The translations under genes were made by a program, and so were the position numbers. From Coriobacteriaceae bacterium (lineage in GTDB: Bacteria; Actinomycetota; Coriobacteriia; Coriobacteriales; Coriobacteriaceae), in assembly GCA_902399975.1 (NCBI GenBank), contig CABOHA010000001.1:7314-71313 (forward strand): a stretch of DNA of 64,000 bases, in the 5' to 3' direction. Below the pieces are notes generated by a model. That model was not told the DNA's origin, searched no databases, and saw nothing but the letters and a program-made list of their open reading frames with translations. The first letter of the stretch is position 1, and every line of letters begins with the position of its first letter. Below, one piece after another: positions 45,691 through 53,547 of the stretch.

Positions 45691-45761
45691 GCAGCGGCGT
45701 GTGCGGGGGCGGGGCTGACTCGGTTCCGCCCCGCCTTGGCTGGATGTCGCAAAGCGCTATG

Positions 45762-45793
45762 GGCGCTGGGCCATATGGCTCAGCGCCTTTTTT
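45762..45793 (+). terminator. Intrinsic terminator of eno
   Basis: GGCGCTG (45762-45768) pairs with CAGCGCC (45781-45787), extended by an inner GCC/GGC helix, then TTTTTT. A second GC-rich hairpin without T-tract lies just after the stop near 45710-45735. Confidence 0.88.
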
Positions 45794-45884
45794 ATGTCGA
45801 GCAAAGGCCGCCGAAGGCGTTGCGTGTGCTCGTGCTATAACTAGAATACTTAGCGCAAACAAACCTCAACCGCACAAGGCGCAC

Positions 45885-46643
45885 ATGGATCAGATTTATG
45901 ACAACAGGTACTATTCCGTCGGTTCGCGTGAGCCGTCGCCTCGCCGTGCGCGCACGGTGCAGCTCGGTGGGTCCGCCTACGCCGGTGCCGACCGCTCCGC
46001 GCAGCGCCCGACAAGCACCTCGCGCCCCAATGCTCAATCGAATACTTCGGCAGATGGACCGGTGCGCCCGCCACGTTCGTCGCATGCATCGCGTCCCTCG
46101 ACTCAGGCACACGACAAATCGAGCAGGCCTTCGAGCCGTCTTTCGGGCTCGGACTTTATGCGCTACGCCAACGACAATGCGGTGGTCAAGGCAATCTATG
46201 ACTTTACGCATGGCTCTCTGCGTCCGCTGTTTATCGGTATCGTGGTGGCTCTGGCGCTCGTGAGCCTGTATTTCCCCGTGCGCGACCTGTACGTTGCAAA
46301 ACGCTCGAACGACATCTTGGCCAAGCAGGTCGAGATTCGCGAGCAATACAAAGATGAGATGAAAAAAGACACTGACAAGTGGCTCTCGGAAGAGGGCATT
46401 AAGGATCGGGCACGGGAACTGGGCATGGCGATGCCCGGCGAGAAGAGGATTGAAGTGCTGGGCCTGGACGATGATTCGGATTCGTCGTCGAGCAAAAAGT
46501 CCTCAAACGCCAAGAAGGCCAGTGAAGTGGCCAAAGAGATCGAAGAGGTCGGCAAGGACGCACCGTGGTACATCCAGACGCTCGATATGCTGTTTGGATT
46601 TAACGGCGTCGAGGGCCAGACGGTCGCGTCCAGCGGCGAGTAG
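45885..46643 (+). CDS. DivIC/FtsB-like septum-formation initiator protein
   Basis: ATG 45885 gives 252 aa; the ribosome site is weak. The first ~95 residues are a polar, Ser/Arg/Pro-rich cytoplasmic tail. A single membrane segment (LFIGIVVALALVSLYFPV) follows, then a coiled coil (YVAKRSNDILAKQVEIREQY) and the short conserved REKARELGMAMPGE-like end (RARELGMAMPGE). This is the topology of DivIC/FtsB in divisome assembly. The long N-terminal tail is typical of actinobacterial versions. Confidence 0.82.
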   Translation: MDQIYDNRYYSVGSREPSPRRARTVQLGGSAYAGADRSAQRPTSTSRPNAQSNTSADGPVRPPRSSHASRPSTQAHDKSSRPSSRLSGSDFMRYANDNAVVKAIYDFTHGSLRPLFIGIVVALALVSLYFPVRDLYVAKRSNDILAKQVEIREQYKDEMKKDTDKWLSEEGIKDRARELGMAMPGEKRIEVLGLDDDSDSSSSKKSSNAKKASEVAKEIEEVGKDAPWYIQTLDMLFGFNGVEGQTVASSGE

Positions 46644-46671
46644 GCGAGTAGCGCCCGGAGGGGAGCCCGCA

Positions 46672-47673
46672 ATGGCAGATTGCAAACGATATAAGGTGGC
46701 CGCGATCGACCTGGGAACGGTGTCGTCGCGACTGGTGCTGGCGCAGGTCGAGGCCGGGGCGATCGTGGAATCGTTCAAGCATACCGAGATCACCGACTTG
46801 GGCGAGGGCGTGGACGCGACGGGCCGCTTTTGCGAGGCGGCGGTCGAGCGCGTGCTCGCCGCATGCCGCATGTTTGTGGACGAGGCGCGCACCTTTGGGG
46901 CCGCGTGCGTCTGCACCACCTGCACGAGTGCCGCGCGCGATGCGTCCAACGCCGCACTGCTGCTGGACGGCCTGCGCGAGCTGGGGCTTGAACCGCAGGT
47001 GATTCCGGGCGAGGTCGAGGCACGCCTGACATTTTTTGGCGTGGCGCACGACTTTGCCGGTGAACGCATTATCGTCGCCGATTCGGGCGGTGGCTCCACG
47101 GAGCTCGCGACGGGCGTATACGCTCCGGAGCGCGGGGTCTTTGCGCTGGAGGGAACGCGCTCACTGGACATCGGTTGCCGTCGCGTGACGGAGCGGTTTT
47201 TCTCGGCGCTGCCGCCCGCGGACGGCGAGCTCGCGGTTGCCGCCGCGTGGGCGGGCGAGCAGTTCTCCGCCTATTTTGAGGGCCTGCCGAGCAATTATGA
47301 GCGTGCAGAGCGCCTGGTCGCGGTGGGCGGTACCGTCACTACGCTCGTGGCGCTGGTCCACGAACTGGAGCCGTACGACTCGAGCTTTGTGCACCTGCGC
47401 GAGCTTTCGATGGAGCAGATTTCTGCCGCTATCGAGCGCATGTCCACGCTGGACGTGGAGAGCATTGCCGCGTTGCCAGGCGTGCAGCCCAAGCGCGCGG
47501 GCGTGATTCTGGCCGGCGCCGTGGTGATTCGCGAACTCATGCGCGCCGGTGGCTACGATGCGCTCACCGTAAGCGAGAACAGCCTCCTCGCCGGCATGGC
47601 CGCCACCATCAACGAGGTTCTCGACGGCGCGACTCCCACCATCGCCTGGACCCCGAGCCTGAGCGCCCTTTAA
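46672..47673 (+). CDS. Ppx/GppA-family phosphatase
   Basis: ATG 46672 behind GGAGGGGAG gives 333 aa. It has AAIDLGTVSSRLVLAQ, ADSGGGSTELATG and AVGGTVTTLVAL, the actin-like phosphate loops of exopolyphosphatase/pppGpp phosphohydrolase. It lies 29 bases after the DivIC-like gene, a common order in actinobacteria (eno-divIC-ppx). Polyphosphate versus pppGpp preference is not decidable here. Confidence 0.92.
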   Translation: MADCKRYKVAAIDLGTVSSRLVLAQVEAGAIVESFKHTEITDLGEGVDATGRFCEAAVERVLAACRMFVDEARTFGAACVCTTCTSAARDASNAALLLDGLRELGLEPQVIPGEVEARLTFFGVAHDFAGERIIVADSGGGSTELATGVYAPERGVFALEGTRSLDIGCRRVTERFFSALPPADGELAVAAAWAGEQFSAYFEGLPSNYERAERLVAVGGTVTTLVALVHELEPYDSSFVHLRELSMEQISAAIERMSTLDVESIAALPGVQPKRAGVILAGAVVIRELMRAGGYDALTVSENSLLAGMAATINEVLDGATPTIAWTPSLSAL

Positions 47674-47686
47674 CCATCCCCTCATA

Positions 47687-47753
47687 AGTTGCGGTGAAAT
47701 GCGGACTAAAATCGCCCTTTCGGGCCCCAACCAGTCCCTATTCCACCGCAACT
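47687..47753. repeat. Hairpin family E, copy 1
   Basis: AGTTGCGGTGAAA (47687-47699) pairs with TTCCACCGCAACT (47741-47753) with one mismatch; GGACT/AGTCC pairs inside. Copy 2 is at 49268-49338. It lies just after the Ppx/GppA gene. Confidence 0.8.
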
Positions 47754-47758
47754 CAACA

Positions 47759-47804
47759 GCCGGCACCTAGGGACGTTTTTTCTGCCGGCACCTGGGGACA
47801 GTCC
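47759..47804. repeat. GGGGAC-loop hairpin, GCCGGCA-stem type, copy 1
   Basis: GCCGGCA (47759-47765) pairs with TGCCGGC around a loop CCTAGGGACGTTTTTTC. The right stem is followed directly by a second CACCTGGGGACAGTCCTT motif. The counterpart is at 58932-58964 in reverse orientation. Confidence 0.7.
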
Positions 47805-47826
47805 TTGCTGAGCGCCTCCGTAGCCT

Positions 47827-49128
47827 TTATGCCAGTTTGTCGATTTGCCCAATTTCCCAAAGCGGAATATTGACGAGCGTGTCCTCGTCTCTATATGCCG
47901 CCAGAGAGCTCCTCACGCAACGCTCGAGTTTGAATTTTTCGCAGGCTATTTTCAGACTCTTCGCTTTAAGGTTCTCTGCCGCCTTGACCTCAAGCGGAAG
48001 CACGGTTCCCGCATGGTCGATGGCAAAGTCGGTTTCGGCATTGCCAGAGGTAGAGGACCAATACACGGGAGTTTTGTCCTGGAGCAAAAGCTCCTGCGCG
48101 ACGTATTGTTCGGTCAGCGAACCTTTGAACTCGGTAAAAACAGCGGATCCGTTAAGAACGATGGCCGGAGAGAGACCGGAGAGCGCTCCGAGGATGCCGG
48201 TGTCGATGCAGAACAGTTTGAAGCCCGAGAGGTCTTCGTAGCTCGAGAGCGGTGCCTTTAGAGCGGAAACACGTGGCACCTTATGAACGATTCCGTAGTC
48301 CGTGAGCCACTGGAGGCTTTCCTCAAAATCGCGTGCGCGCGCTCCAGGGCGAAGGGCGCCATAGACAAACTTCTTGTTCTCCTTGGCAAGCTGGCCGGGA
48401 AGGGATTTCCAAACCAACCTCATGCGCTCGACGATGCGGGCGGGTGCATGTTTGCCAAAATCGGATTCGTAAGCCTCGATGATTTGCTGCTGAAGCCTTC
48501 GGGCTTCAATGAAGTCGCGTGTCTCGGCGAAAGCGGAGACAACTTCGGGCATACCACCGACAACAAGGTATTCCTTGAGCAAGTGCACGAGCTTTTCGGT
48601 GACGTTTGCTAGAAGGTTCATGTCTGCGGCAAGGATGGCGTCGGCGAGCGGGTTGCCGTCGACGGCGCGAACGAACTCGGCAAACCCCATGGGACGCATG
48701 GTGAGCTGGTCGATTTTGCCGACGGGAAATGACTCGTTTTCGCGTCGGAGCGCGAGGCCCATATAGGAACCGGCTGCTACGATGTGGTATTCGGGTGCAA
48801 GCTCGTTGAAGTACTTGAGCGAGGTGATCCCGCGTGGCGCCTCTTGGATCTCGTCGAAGATGATGAGCGTGTCTGTCGGCGTTACGGTTTGGCCACGTAG
48901 GAGCTCTATCTGGGAGATGATGCGCTTGGGGTCGAGGTCCCCATCGAACAGCGAGCGTGTGCTCGGCCCGAGCATAAAGTCAAAACGAATGACGTTTCGA
49001 TACTGCTGGCTTGCGAATTCGTTAAGAAGCCAAGTCTTTCCTGTCTGGCGGGCTCCCTTAAGCAAGAGAGGTTTGCGATTCGCCCTTGATTTCCAAGCGA
49101 TAAGTTCACTCATAAGCTGTCGTTGCAT
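47827..49128 (-). CDS. P-loop ATPase of the AAA/DUF4143 type
   Basis: ATG 49128 with GGGAGG five bases upstream gives 433 aa. The N-terminal ATPase has Walker A KGARQTGKTWLL and Walker B TLIIFDEIQEA. The C-terminal part is the DUF4143 domain with a restriction-endonuclease-like look (ETDFAIDHAGTVLPLEVKAAENL, shown split as ETDFAIDHAG and VLPLEVKAAENL). This family is widespread, often lone and of unclear function; toxin-antitoxin and mobile-element links have been proposed. Its upstream region has three 33-bp repeats. Confidence 0.88.
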   Translation of the reverse strand: MQRQLMSELIAWKSRANRKPLLLKGARQTGKTWLLNEFASQQYRNVIRFDFMLGPSTRSLFDGDLDPKRIISQIELLRGQTVTPTDTLIIFDEIQEAPRGITSLKYFNELAPEYHIVAAGSYMGLALRRENESFPVGKIDQLTMRPMGFAEFVRAVDGNPLADAILAADMNLLANVTEKLVHLLKEYLVVGGMPEVVSAFAETRDFIEARRLQQQIIEAYESDFGKHAPARIVERMRLVWKSLPGQLAKENKKFVYGALRPGARARDFEESLQWLTDYGIVHKVPRVSALKAPLSSYEDLSGFKLFCIDTGILGALSGLSPAIVLNGSAVFTEFKGSLTEQYVAQELLLQDKTPVYWSSTSGNAETDFAIDHAGTVLPLEVKAAENLKAKSLKIACEKFKLERCVRSSLAAYRDEDTLVNIPLWEIGQIDKLA

Positions 49129-49171
49129 ATTGCCTCCCAACCCTCTCGGCTAGTATAAGACCATTTGGGCG

Positions 49172-49256
49172 TTTCCATCGGAAAATGTGCGAGACAACCA
49201 CGTTTTTCCATCGGAAAATGTGCGAGACAACCACGTTTTTCCATCGAAAAATGTGG
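49172..49256. repeat. Tandem 33-bp repeats with TTTTCC-ATC-GGAAAA palindromes
   Basis: Units start at 49172, 49205 and 49238 (the last partial). Each contains TTTCCATCGGAAAATG; the third reads TCGAAAA. They lie 45-130 bases upstream of the DUF4143 ATPase start, just before a TATACT-like -10 on the minus strand. The 33-bp spacing is about three helical turns. Confidence 0.85.
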
Positions 49257-49267
49257 GAATGCCAATC

Positions 49268-49338
49268 TAAGTTGCGGTGAAAAAGTTCTTAAATGAGCTG
49301 GTAACCAGTCAAAACAGGAACTATTCCACCGCAACTTA
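49268..49338. repeat. Hairpin family E, copy 2
   Basis: TAAGTTGCGGTGAAAAAGTTC (49268-49288) pairs with 49318-49338, one bulge region aside. The stem is longer than in copy 1 but shares AAGTTGCGGTGAA and TATTCCACCGCAACT. Confidence 0.82.
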
Positions 49339-49357
49339 TCATCCGTGTCGGTATCCA

Positions 49358-49424
49358 CAAGAAACGAGCCCGCGTCTCCGGGGGACACGGGCTTGTAAAC
49401 AATGCGTGGTAGGGGCGGTGGGAC
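49358..49424. repeat. Duplicate of the tRNA-Leu 3' end plus terminator (offset 196 bp)
   Basis: 49358-49424 repeats 49554-49620 at an exact 196-bp offset. The tRNA part (TGGTAGGGGCGGTGGGAC, 49407-49424 versus 49603-49620) is identical over 18 bases. The terminator part is diverged but alignable (GAAACGAGCCCGC versus GAAACGGGCCCGC, then GGGGGACACGGGCT in both). Confidence 0.85.
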
Positions 49425-49553
49425 GTCTGCGAATTTGCGCAGCAAATACGCACCGGCCTCGGTCGCCTGCCGGCGCCCTCGCCGGCTCGCTACAAACGCT
49501 CCGCGTTTGCTTAACGCTCGCCCCCTCGCGGGTTCGAGCCCCACCGGCGTGCA
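49425..49553 (+). other. Decayed tRNA-like element H2 next to tRNA-Leu
   Basis: On the plus strand 49528-49544 reads GCGGGTTCGAGCCCCAC, a T-arm-like sequence with one mismatched pair, followed by CGGCGTGC. A small hairpin CAAACGCTCCGCGTTTG lies at 49493-49509. The order (tRNA 3' end in reverse, hairpin, T-arm forward, shared terminator) parallels element H1 near tRNA-Gln. No full cloverleaf can be drawn. Confidence 0.4.
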
Positions 49554-49590
49554 AAAGAAACGGGCCCGCATCCCTGGGGGACACGGGCTC
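49554..49590 (-). terminator. Intrinsic terminator of tRNA-Leu
   Basis: On the minus strand GAGCCCGTGTCCCCC...GCGGGCCCG is followed by TTTCTTTT. It lies about 12 bases after the tRNA CCA. Confidence 0.75.
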
Positions 49591-49602
49591 GGAAGCTCCA
49601 TA

Positions 49603-49687
49603 TGGTAGGGGCGGTGGGACTCGAACCCACAATCCTTGCGGCGAGAGATTTTAAGTCTCCTGCGTATGCCAATTCCGCCACGCCCCC
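49603..49687 (-). tRNA. tRNA-Leu (anticodon TAA)
   Basis: On the minus strand GGGGGCG pairs with CGCCCCT, then discriminator A and encoded CCA (49603-49605). The T-loop is TTCGAGT. The anticodon stem GGAGA/TCTCT encloses CTTAAAA, anticodon TAA. A long variable arm (CGCCGCAAGGAT region) marks it as class II. Confidence 0.95.
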
Positions 49688-49718
49688 GTGAGACTAGAAG
49701 TCTAGCACAAGCCGCCCG

Positions 49719-50342
49719 TTACGCGTTGACAGCCATCGAGTGCTGCCCCGACTTTTCCAAGTACTCGGCAAACTTGGCCTCGTCGCCCTTGTTCTTGTAC
49801 TGCAGGGCCAGCAGGTATTCCAGGCGGCAGCTCTTGACCTTGTCGTCACCGGCCTCTTCGAGCATGCGCTCCAGCTCGGGAATGTCGTTGTGGCGCTTGA
49901 GGATCATCGTGTCGTACATCAGCTGGCATTCGTGTGCGACTGCCTCGGCCTGACCGCCCTCAAAGCCCTTGATCTCGTGCAGCAACTCCTTGGACTTTTT
50001 GCGGTCCTCCTGGCCAACGTAGTAGTTAAAGGCCTTAATGACCAGGTCGACGCGCTGCATCTTGGGCAGGTTGAGTCCCAGCAGCAGGTCGAACATCTCG
50101 CTGGCGCGCTTGTGGTCCTCGCGCAGCAGATAGGAGTTCAGGCGCAGGTAGTCGCGGTTGTAGCGCGGGTACAGCATGCTGGTGAGTTTGCCGTCGAGCA
50201 AGCGATCGAACTCGTCCCACTGCTTAGCGGCCATAAGCTGCTGCAGGCGTTTAAACGTGGTGCGTTTTTTGACGCTAAAGAACACCGACACGGCGATACA
50301 GATGATAACGACGGCGGTCCAGAGTGTGCGGGAATCGGGCAT
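49719..50342 (-). CDS. Membrane-anchored TPR-like protein, function unknown
   Basis: The 207-aa protein has an N-terminal membrane anchor (TLWTAVVIICIAVSVFFSV) followed by a wholly helical cytoplasmic domain. Repeated helix pairs such as KRLQQLMAAKQWDEFDRLLD and ELERMLEEAGDDKVKSCRLE look TPR-like. No catalytic motif is seen. It is preceded by an ATG at 50342. It probably acts as a scaffold; no specific partner can be named. Confidence 0.75.
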   Translation of the reverse strand: MPDSRTLWTAVVIICIAVSVFFSVKKRTTFKRLQQLMAAKQWDEFDRLLDGKLTSMLYPRYNRDYLRLNSYLLREDHKRASEMFDLLLGLNLPKMQRVDLVIKAFNYYVGQEDRKKSKELLHEIKGFEGGQAEAVAHECQLMYDTMILKRHNDIPELERMLEEAGDDKVKSCRLEYLLALQYKNKGDEAKFAEYLEKSGQHSMAVNA

Positions 50343-50505
50343 ATTAGGATCCTTAGTCGCTCATAAAGCGAGCGGTATGACAACACGTACTAGATGTATT
50401 ATACGCAGCGCGCAAGCAAACTGGCATAAAAGCTCATCGAGGCTAAGTGCCATCGCTCGCTGCGGTACACTTACCTAAAGTAAACCATGAAGGGAGACAT
50501 TACCT

Positions 50506-50793
50506 ATGAAGAAGATCGTTTTGGCTTGCGGTGCTGGCGCTGCTACTTCCACGCTCGTTGCCCAGAAGGTCGCCACCATGCTCGATGCCAACGGTTATGC
50601 CGGCAAGTACGAGATCGTGCAGTGCGCTATCTCCGAGGCCAAGGATTACTGCGACGAGGGCGCTGACCTGCTGATCGCCACCACCGTTGCCCCCGAGGGA
50701 CTCACCTGCCCGTACGTGAGCGGCGTGCCCTTCATGACCGGCATGAACCGCGTCGCTGCCGAGAAGGCCGTCCTCGACGTCATGGCTCAGTAG
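50506..50793 (+). CDS. Orphan PTS EIIB subunit, galactitol type
   Basis: The 95-aa protein has the GatB-type phosphocysteine loop near the start (VLACGAGAATSTL, Cys8). AGGGAG precedes the ATG. EIIA and EIIC genes normally accompany it, but only a VOC-family gene follows, 11 bases downstream. It could serve a PTS encoded elsewhere or act as a phosphorylation relay. Confidence 0.85.
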   Translation: MKKIVLACGAGAATSTLVAQKVATMLDANGYAGKYEIVQCAISEAKDYCDEGADLLIATTVAPEGLTCPYVSGVPFMTGMNRVAAEKAVLDVMAQ

Positions 50794-50804
50794 GCGCTGA
50801 CTGT

Positions 50805-51179
50805 ATGAGTGAGCAGAACGCCAACCCGGTCGAGCTTTTTGGCATGCGCGTTGCCCATGTGGGCATCAACGCCACCGACCCGGCAGACGCCTTGGAGATC
50901 GCGGAGCTGTTCTCGACGATGATGGGCCTGCCCGTTATCGAGACCCCGGTTTCGTACTTTAACGATTCGCTGGTCGAGGTTATGAAGCAGAACGGTCGTG
51001 GCACCAAGGGCCACATTGGCTTTGCCGTCAACGACATCGATGCGGCCGAGAAGTGGTTTGCCGAGCGCGGGCTCGAGGTCAACGAGGAGTCGCGCGCGCT
51101 GCTGCCCGACGGTAGCACCAAGCTCGTGTACTTTAAGCGCGAGTTCGCCGGCTTCGCCGTGCACCTGTGCCGCGAGTAG
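50805..51179 (+). CDS. VOC-family (glyoxalase/dioxygenase fold) protein
   Basis: The 124-aa protein has two beta-alpha-beta-beta-beta modules (VAHVGINATDPADALEIAEL and GHIGFAVNDIDAAEKWFAE). Possible metal ligands are His at VAHVG and GHIGF and Glu near the end. It is probably co-transcribed with the EIIB gene. Substrate unknown; sugar-acid metabolism is suggested only by that neighbour. Confidence 0.82.
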   Translation: MSEQNANPVELFGMRVAHVGINATDPADALEIAELFSTMMGLPVIETPVSYFNDSLVEVMKQNGRGTKGHIGFAVNDIDAAEKWFAERGLEVNEESRALLPDGSTKLVYFKREFAGFAVHLCRE

Positions 51180-51202
51180 CGCACGAGCTGCTATGGCTAA
51201 CG

Positions 51203-51239
51203 AAAAATGGGGTAAGGCGCGTGGCTTTGCCCCATTTTT
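51203..51239 (+). terminator. Intrinsic terminator after the VOC gene
   Basis: AAAAATGGGG pairs with CCCCATTTTT, with an inner TAAG/CTTT extension. Confidence 0.8.
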
Positions 51240-51271
51240 AATGCCGAGAGGGTGACTGACGGGCTGCCGTA

Positions 51272-51459
51272 AATCGAAGGTGAATGCTTTTCCGCGAAGT
51301 GAACGAGTGAAATCGAGCCCCTGAAGCATCGACACTTTTACGTCGCTCTTTCCTGCGGTTTTGTCAGGTATTTCCTGCGGTTTTGGCGCCAAAAAGTGCG
51401 GATGCTTCGGGGGTCCAAAATAGGTCGCTCACTTCGCGGAAAAGCATTCACCTTCGATT
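51272..51459. repeat. Large structured repeat family D, copy 1
   Basis: The 31-bp arms 51272-51302 and 51429-51459 are perfectly complementary. Inside are a second stem (CCCCTGAAGCATC with GATGCTTCGGGG) and two direct copies of TTTCCTGCGGTTTT (51349-51362 and 51371-51384). Copy 2 at 56147-56334 has the same plan, with arm substitutions that are matched on both sides. It fills the gap between the convergent VOC and histidine kinase genes. Confidence 0.88.
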
Positions 51460-51473
51460 CGTGAGAGACGCCC

Positions 51474-52769
51474 CTACCGTGGCAGCCGAATCGTAAAGCG
51501 GCTGCCGACGCCCTCGACTGAGGTCACGCCAATGACACCGCCATGGCTGTCGACGATCCACTTGGCAATGGCAAGCCCCAGACCCGAGCCCTGTGCGCCG
51601 GCATCGCGTGCATTGTCGGCGCGGTAGAACCGTTCAAACGCGTGAGCTGCGGATTCCTGGTTCATGCCGATGCCCTCGTCCTCAACACTTATGTCGATCG
51701 TGCCCAAGCCCGCATTGGGCGTTATGCCAAATGTGACGGTCGTTCCCGCATCCGAGTACTTGGCGGCGTTTTGCACGATCACGCGCAGAGCCTGCTTCAC
51801 GAGCGCCACGTCGACGGGCGCGTCGCAGCGCGGGTCGCTGGCAAGCAAGGCGTCAAAAGCCAGCCGATACGTGTGCTCGGCATCGATCATCTGCGACTCC
51901 TCGCATACCTCGCCGACCAGTGCGGCCAGGTTGGTATTCGCATGCCGCAGGGCCGTGCGTCCGGCATCGCCGCGCGCCAAAAACAGCAGCTGCTCCACGA
52001 GCTCCTGCATGTGCTCGCTTTCGGCCTTGAGCGAGGCGATGGACTCTGCCAGTACGTCCGGGTCGTTTTTACCCCAGCGGTCGAGCATGTTCACGTAGCC
52101 CTGAATCACCGCGATGGGCGTGCGCAGCTCGTGGCTCGCATCGTTGACAAAGCGCATCTGCTGCAGCTTGGCCTCTTGCATCTGGCGCAGCAGGCGGTTG
52201 AGTGCGACCTCGATGCTTGCCAGGTCGGCGTCGCCGGTGGTGACGCTCGGCGAGTCGACGCTTGCGCGCTCGATGGCCTGCTCCAGCGTTTCCATCTTGC
52301 CGCCGGAGAGCTGCATACGGCCGAGCTCGTCCACGCGCAAGGCAAGGTCGTTGAGCGGCGCCATGGTGCGGCGCACGCGGCGGGCGCCGCCGAGCATGTT
52401 GAGCACGCTGATGACCTGCCAACCCATAACGACAAGGTAGAGAGGCCATAGCGCGACGAGGTCCTGCGCGAGGGAGAAGGTCTTGGTGCTACGCGCAAGC
52501 TCGACGGTATAGGTGAGCGTTGTCAGGTCCCAGCCGCGCGCGGGGGTCAGCGACATGCTGCGAACGGCGGCGCCGGGGATCCATCCCGCGGTAAACGCGC
52601 CATCGGGCAGCGTCTGGTTGTAGCCATAGACGAGGATCGCCGCCGCAACAAGCAGCAGCAACAGATCCAGCCAGACGTAGCTCACCAAGCGGCGCCACAT
52701 ATAGCTCCAGTTGATGGCGCGGGCGATGGAGGTGACGCGCTTGGCCTCGGCGTTACGCGCGGCAGACAT
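51474..52769 (-). CDS. Sensor histidine kinase
   Basis: ATG 52769 overlaps the response-regulator stop by 17 bases and gives 431 aa. Two membrane segments near residues 25-45 and 95-115 flank a short extracellular loop. A HAMP-like region follows, then the phospho-acceptor His213 in NDASHELRTPIAV and an ATP-binding domain with VQNAAKYS, DEGIGM and GSGLGLAIAKWIV. It is an EnvZ/OmpR-class kinase paired with the regulator upstream. Stimulus unknown. Confidence 0.92.
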   Translation of the reverse strand: MSAARNAEAKRVTSIARAINWSYMWRRLVSYVWLDLLLLLVAAAILVYGYNQTLPDGAFTAGWIPGAAVRSMSLTPARGWDLTTLTYTVELARSTKTFSLAQDLVALWPLYLVVMGWQVISVLNMLGGARRVRRTMAPLNDLALRVDELGRMQLSGGKMETLEQAIERASVDSPSVTTGDADLASIEVALNRLLRQMQEAKLQQMRFVNDASHELRTPIAVIQGYVNMLDRWGKNDPDVLAESIASLKAESEHMQELVEQLLFLARGDAGRTALRHANTNLAALVGEVCEESQMIDAEHTYRLAFDALLASDPRCDAPVDVALVKQALRVIVQNAAKYSDAGTTVTFGITPNAGLGTIDISVEDEGIGMNQESAAHAFERFYRADNARDAGAQGSGLGLAIAKWIVDSHGGVIGVTSVEGVGSRFTIRLPR

Positions 52770-53529
52770 AGCCCACCCCGCGCACGGTCTGGATGATACG
52801 GGCACCGCCGGCGTCTTCGATCTTGGCACGCAGGTGCGCGATGTGCACGTCGACGTTGTTGGTGTCGCCCACGTATTCGTAGCCCAGCGCCTCGTGCGCA
52901 ATGCGCTCGCGCGTGAGCACGGTGCCGGCATGTGCCATAAGCAGGGCGAGGACATCGAACTCGCGAGCCGTGAGCGCGATGGGCGAGCCACCGACCGTAA
53001 CTTCGCGGCGGTCGGGGTCGAGCGCAACCGAGCCCACGGCGAGCGTGGCGGGGGAGGGCGAGGCAGAGGTCTTGGCCGAGTCGCCAGCCGGGGACGTCGC
53101 GGCGGTACCGGCACCCGTAGCGCCCTCCCCGGCCCCAACGCCGCCAACGCCCGAAGCCGCCCGCGCGGCCTCAGCGCGCTTCAACGCCACGCGGATCCGT
53201 GCGAACAGCTCCTCGATCGCAAAAGGCTTGGTCAGGTAATCGTCAGCACCGGCGTCAAGCCCTGCCACCTTGTCCATCACGGCATCGCGCGCGGTGACCA
53301 TGATCACCGGCACATCCTTGTGCTTGCGTACGCGCCGCAGCACCTCCATGCCGTTGAGCTGCGGCAACAGTACATCGAGCAGAATCAGATCGTAGTCGCG
53401 CTCCAGCGCCAGGTCCACGGCGGTACGACCGTCGGCGGCGTGCTCCACCTGGTAGCCCTCGTGCTCCAGCTCGAGCGTCACAAAGCGGGCGATTTTCTCC
53501 TCGTCCTCTACGATCAGAATCCGTGCCAT
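52753..53529 (-). CDS. OmpR-family response regulator with long flexible linker
   Basis: The 258-aa protein has a receiver domain (VEDEEKIARF, phospho-Asp52 in LILLDVLLPQLNG, Thr/Lys in VTARDA and YLTKPF). An OmpR winged-helix output domain is at ~160-258 (LTAREFDVLALLMAH). Between them lies an unusually long Gly/Ala/Thr/Ser linker of about 40 residues. It is the first gene of the two-component operon. Confidence 0.93.
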   Translation of the reverse strand: MARILIVEDEEKIARFVTLELEHEGYQVEHAADGRTAVDLALERDYDLILLDVLLPQLNGMEVLRRVRKHKDVPVIMVTARDAVMDKVAGLDAGADDYLTKPFAIEELFARIRVALKRAEAARAASGVGGVGAGEGATGAGTAATSPAGDSAKTSASPSPATLAVGSVALDPDRREVTVGGSPIALTAREFDVLALLMAHAGTVLTRERIAHEALGYEYVGDTNNVDVHIAHLRAKIEDAGGARIIQTVRGVGYVCRA

Positions 53530-53547
53530 GCGTGCCCCCGTCTGCGA

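Noticed and set aside
51474..53147. Longer start for the histidine kinase, reaching into the response-regulator gene
   Set aside because: The extra 126 residues are an out-of-frame reading of the response regulator. The ATG at 52769, overlapping its stop by 17 bases, fits a coupled operon.
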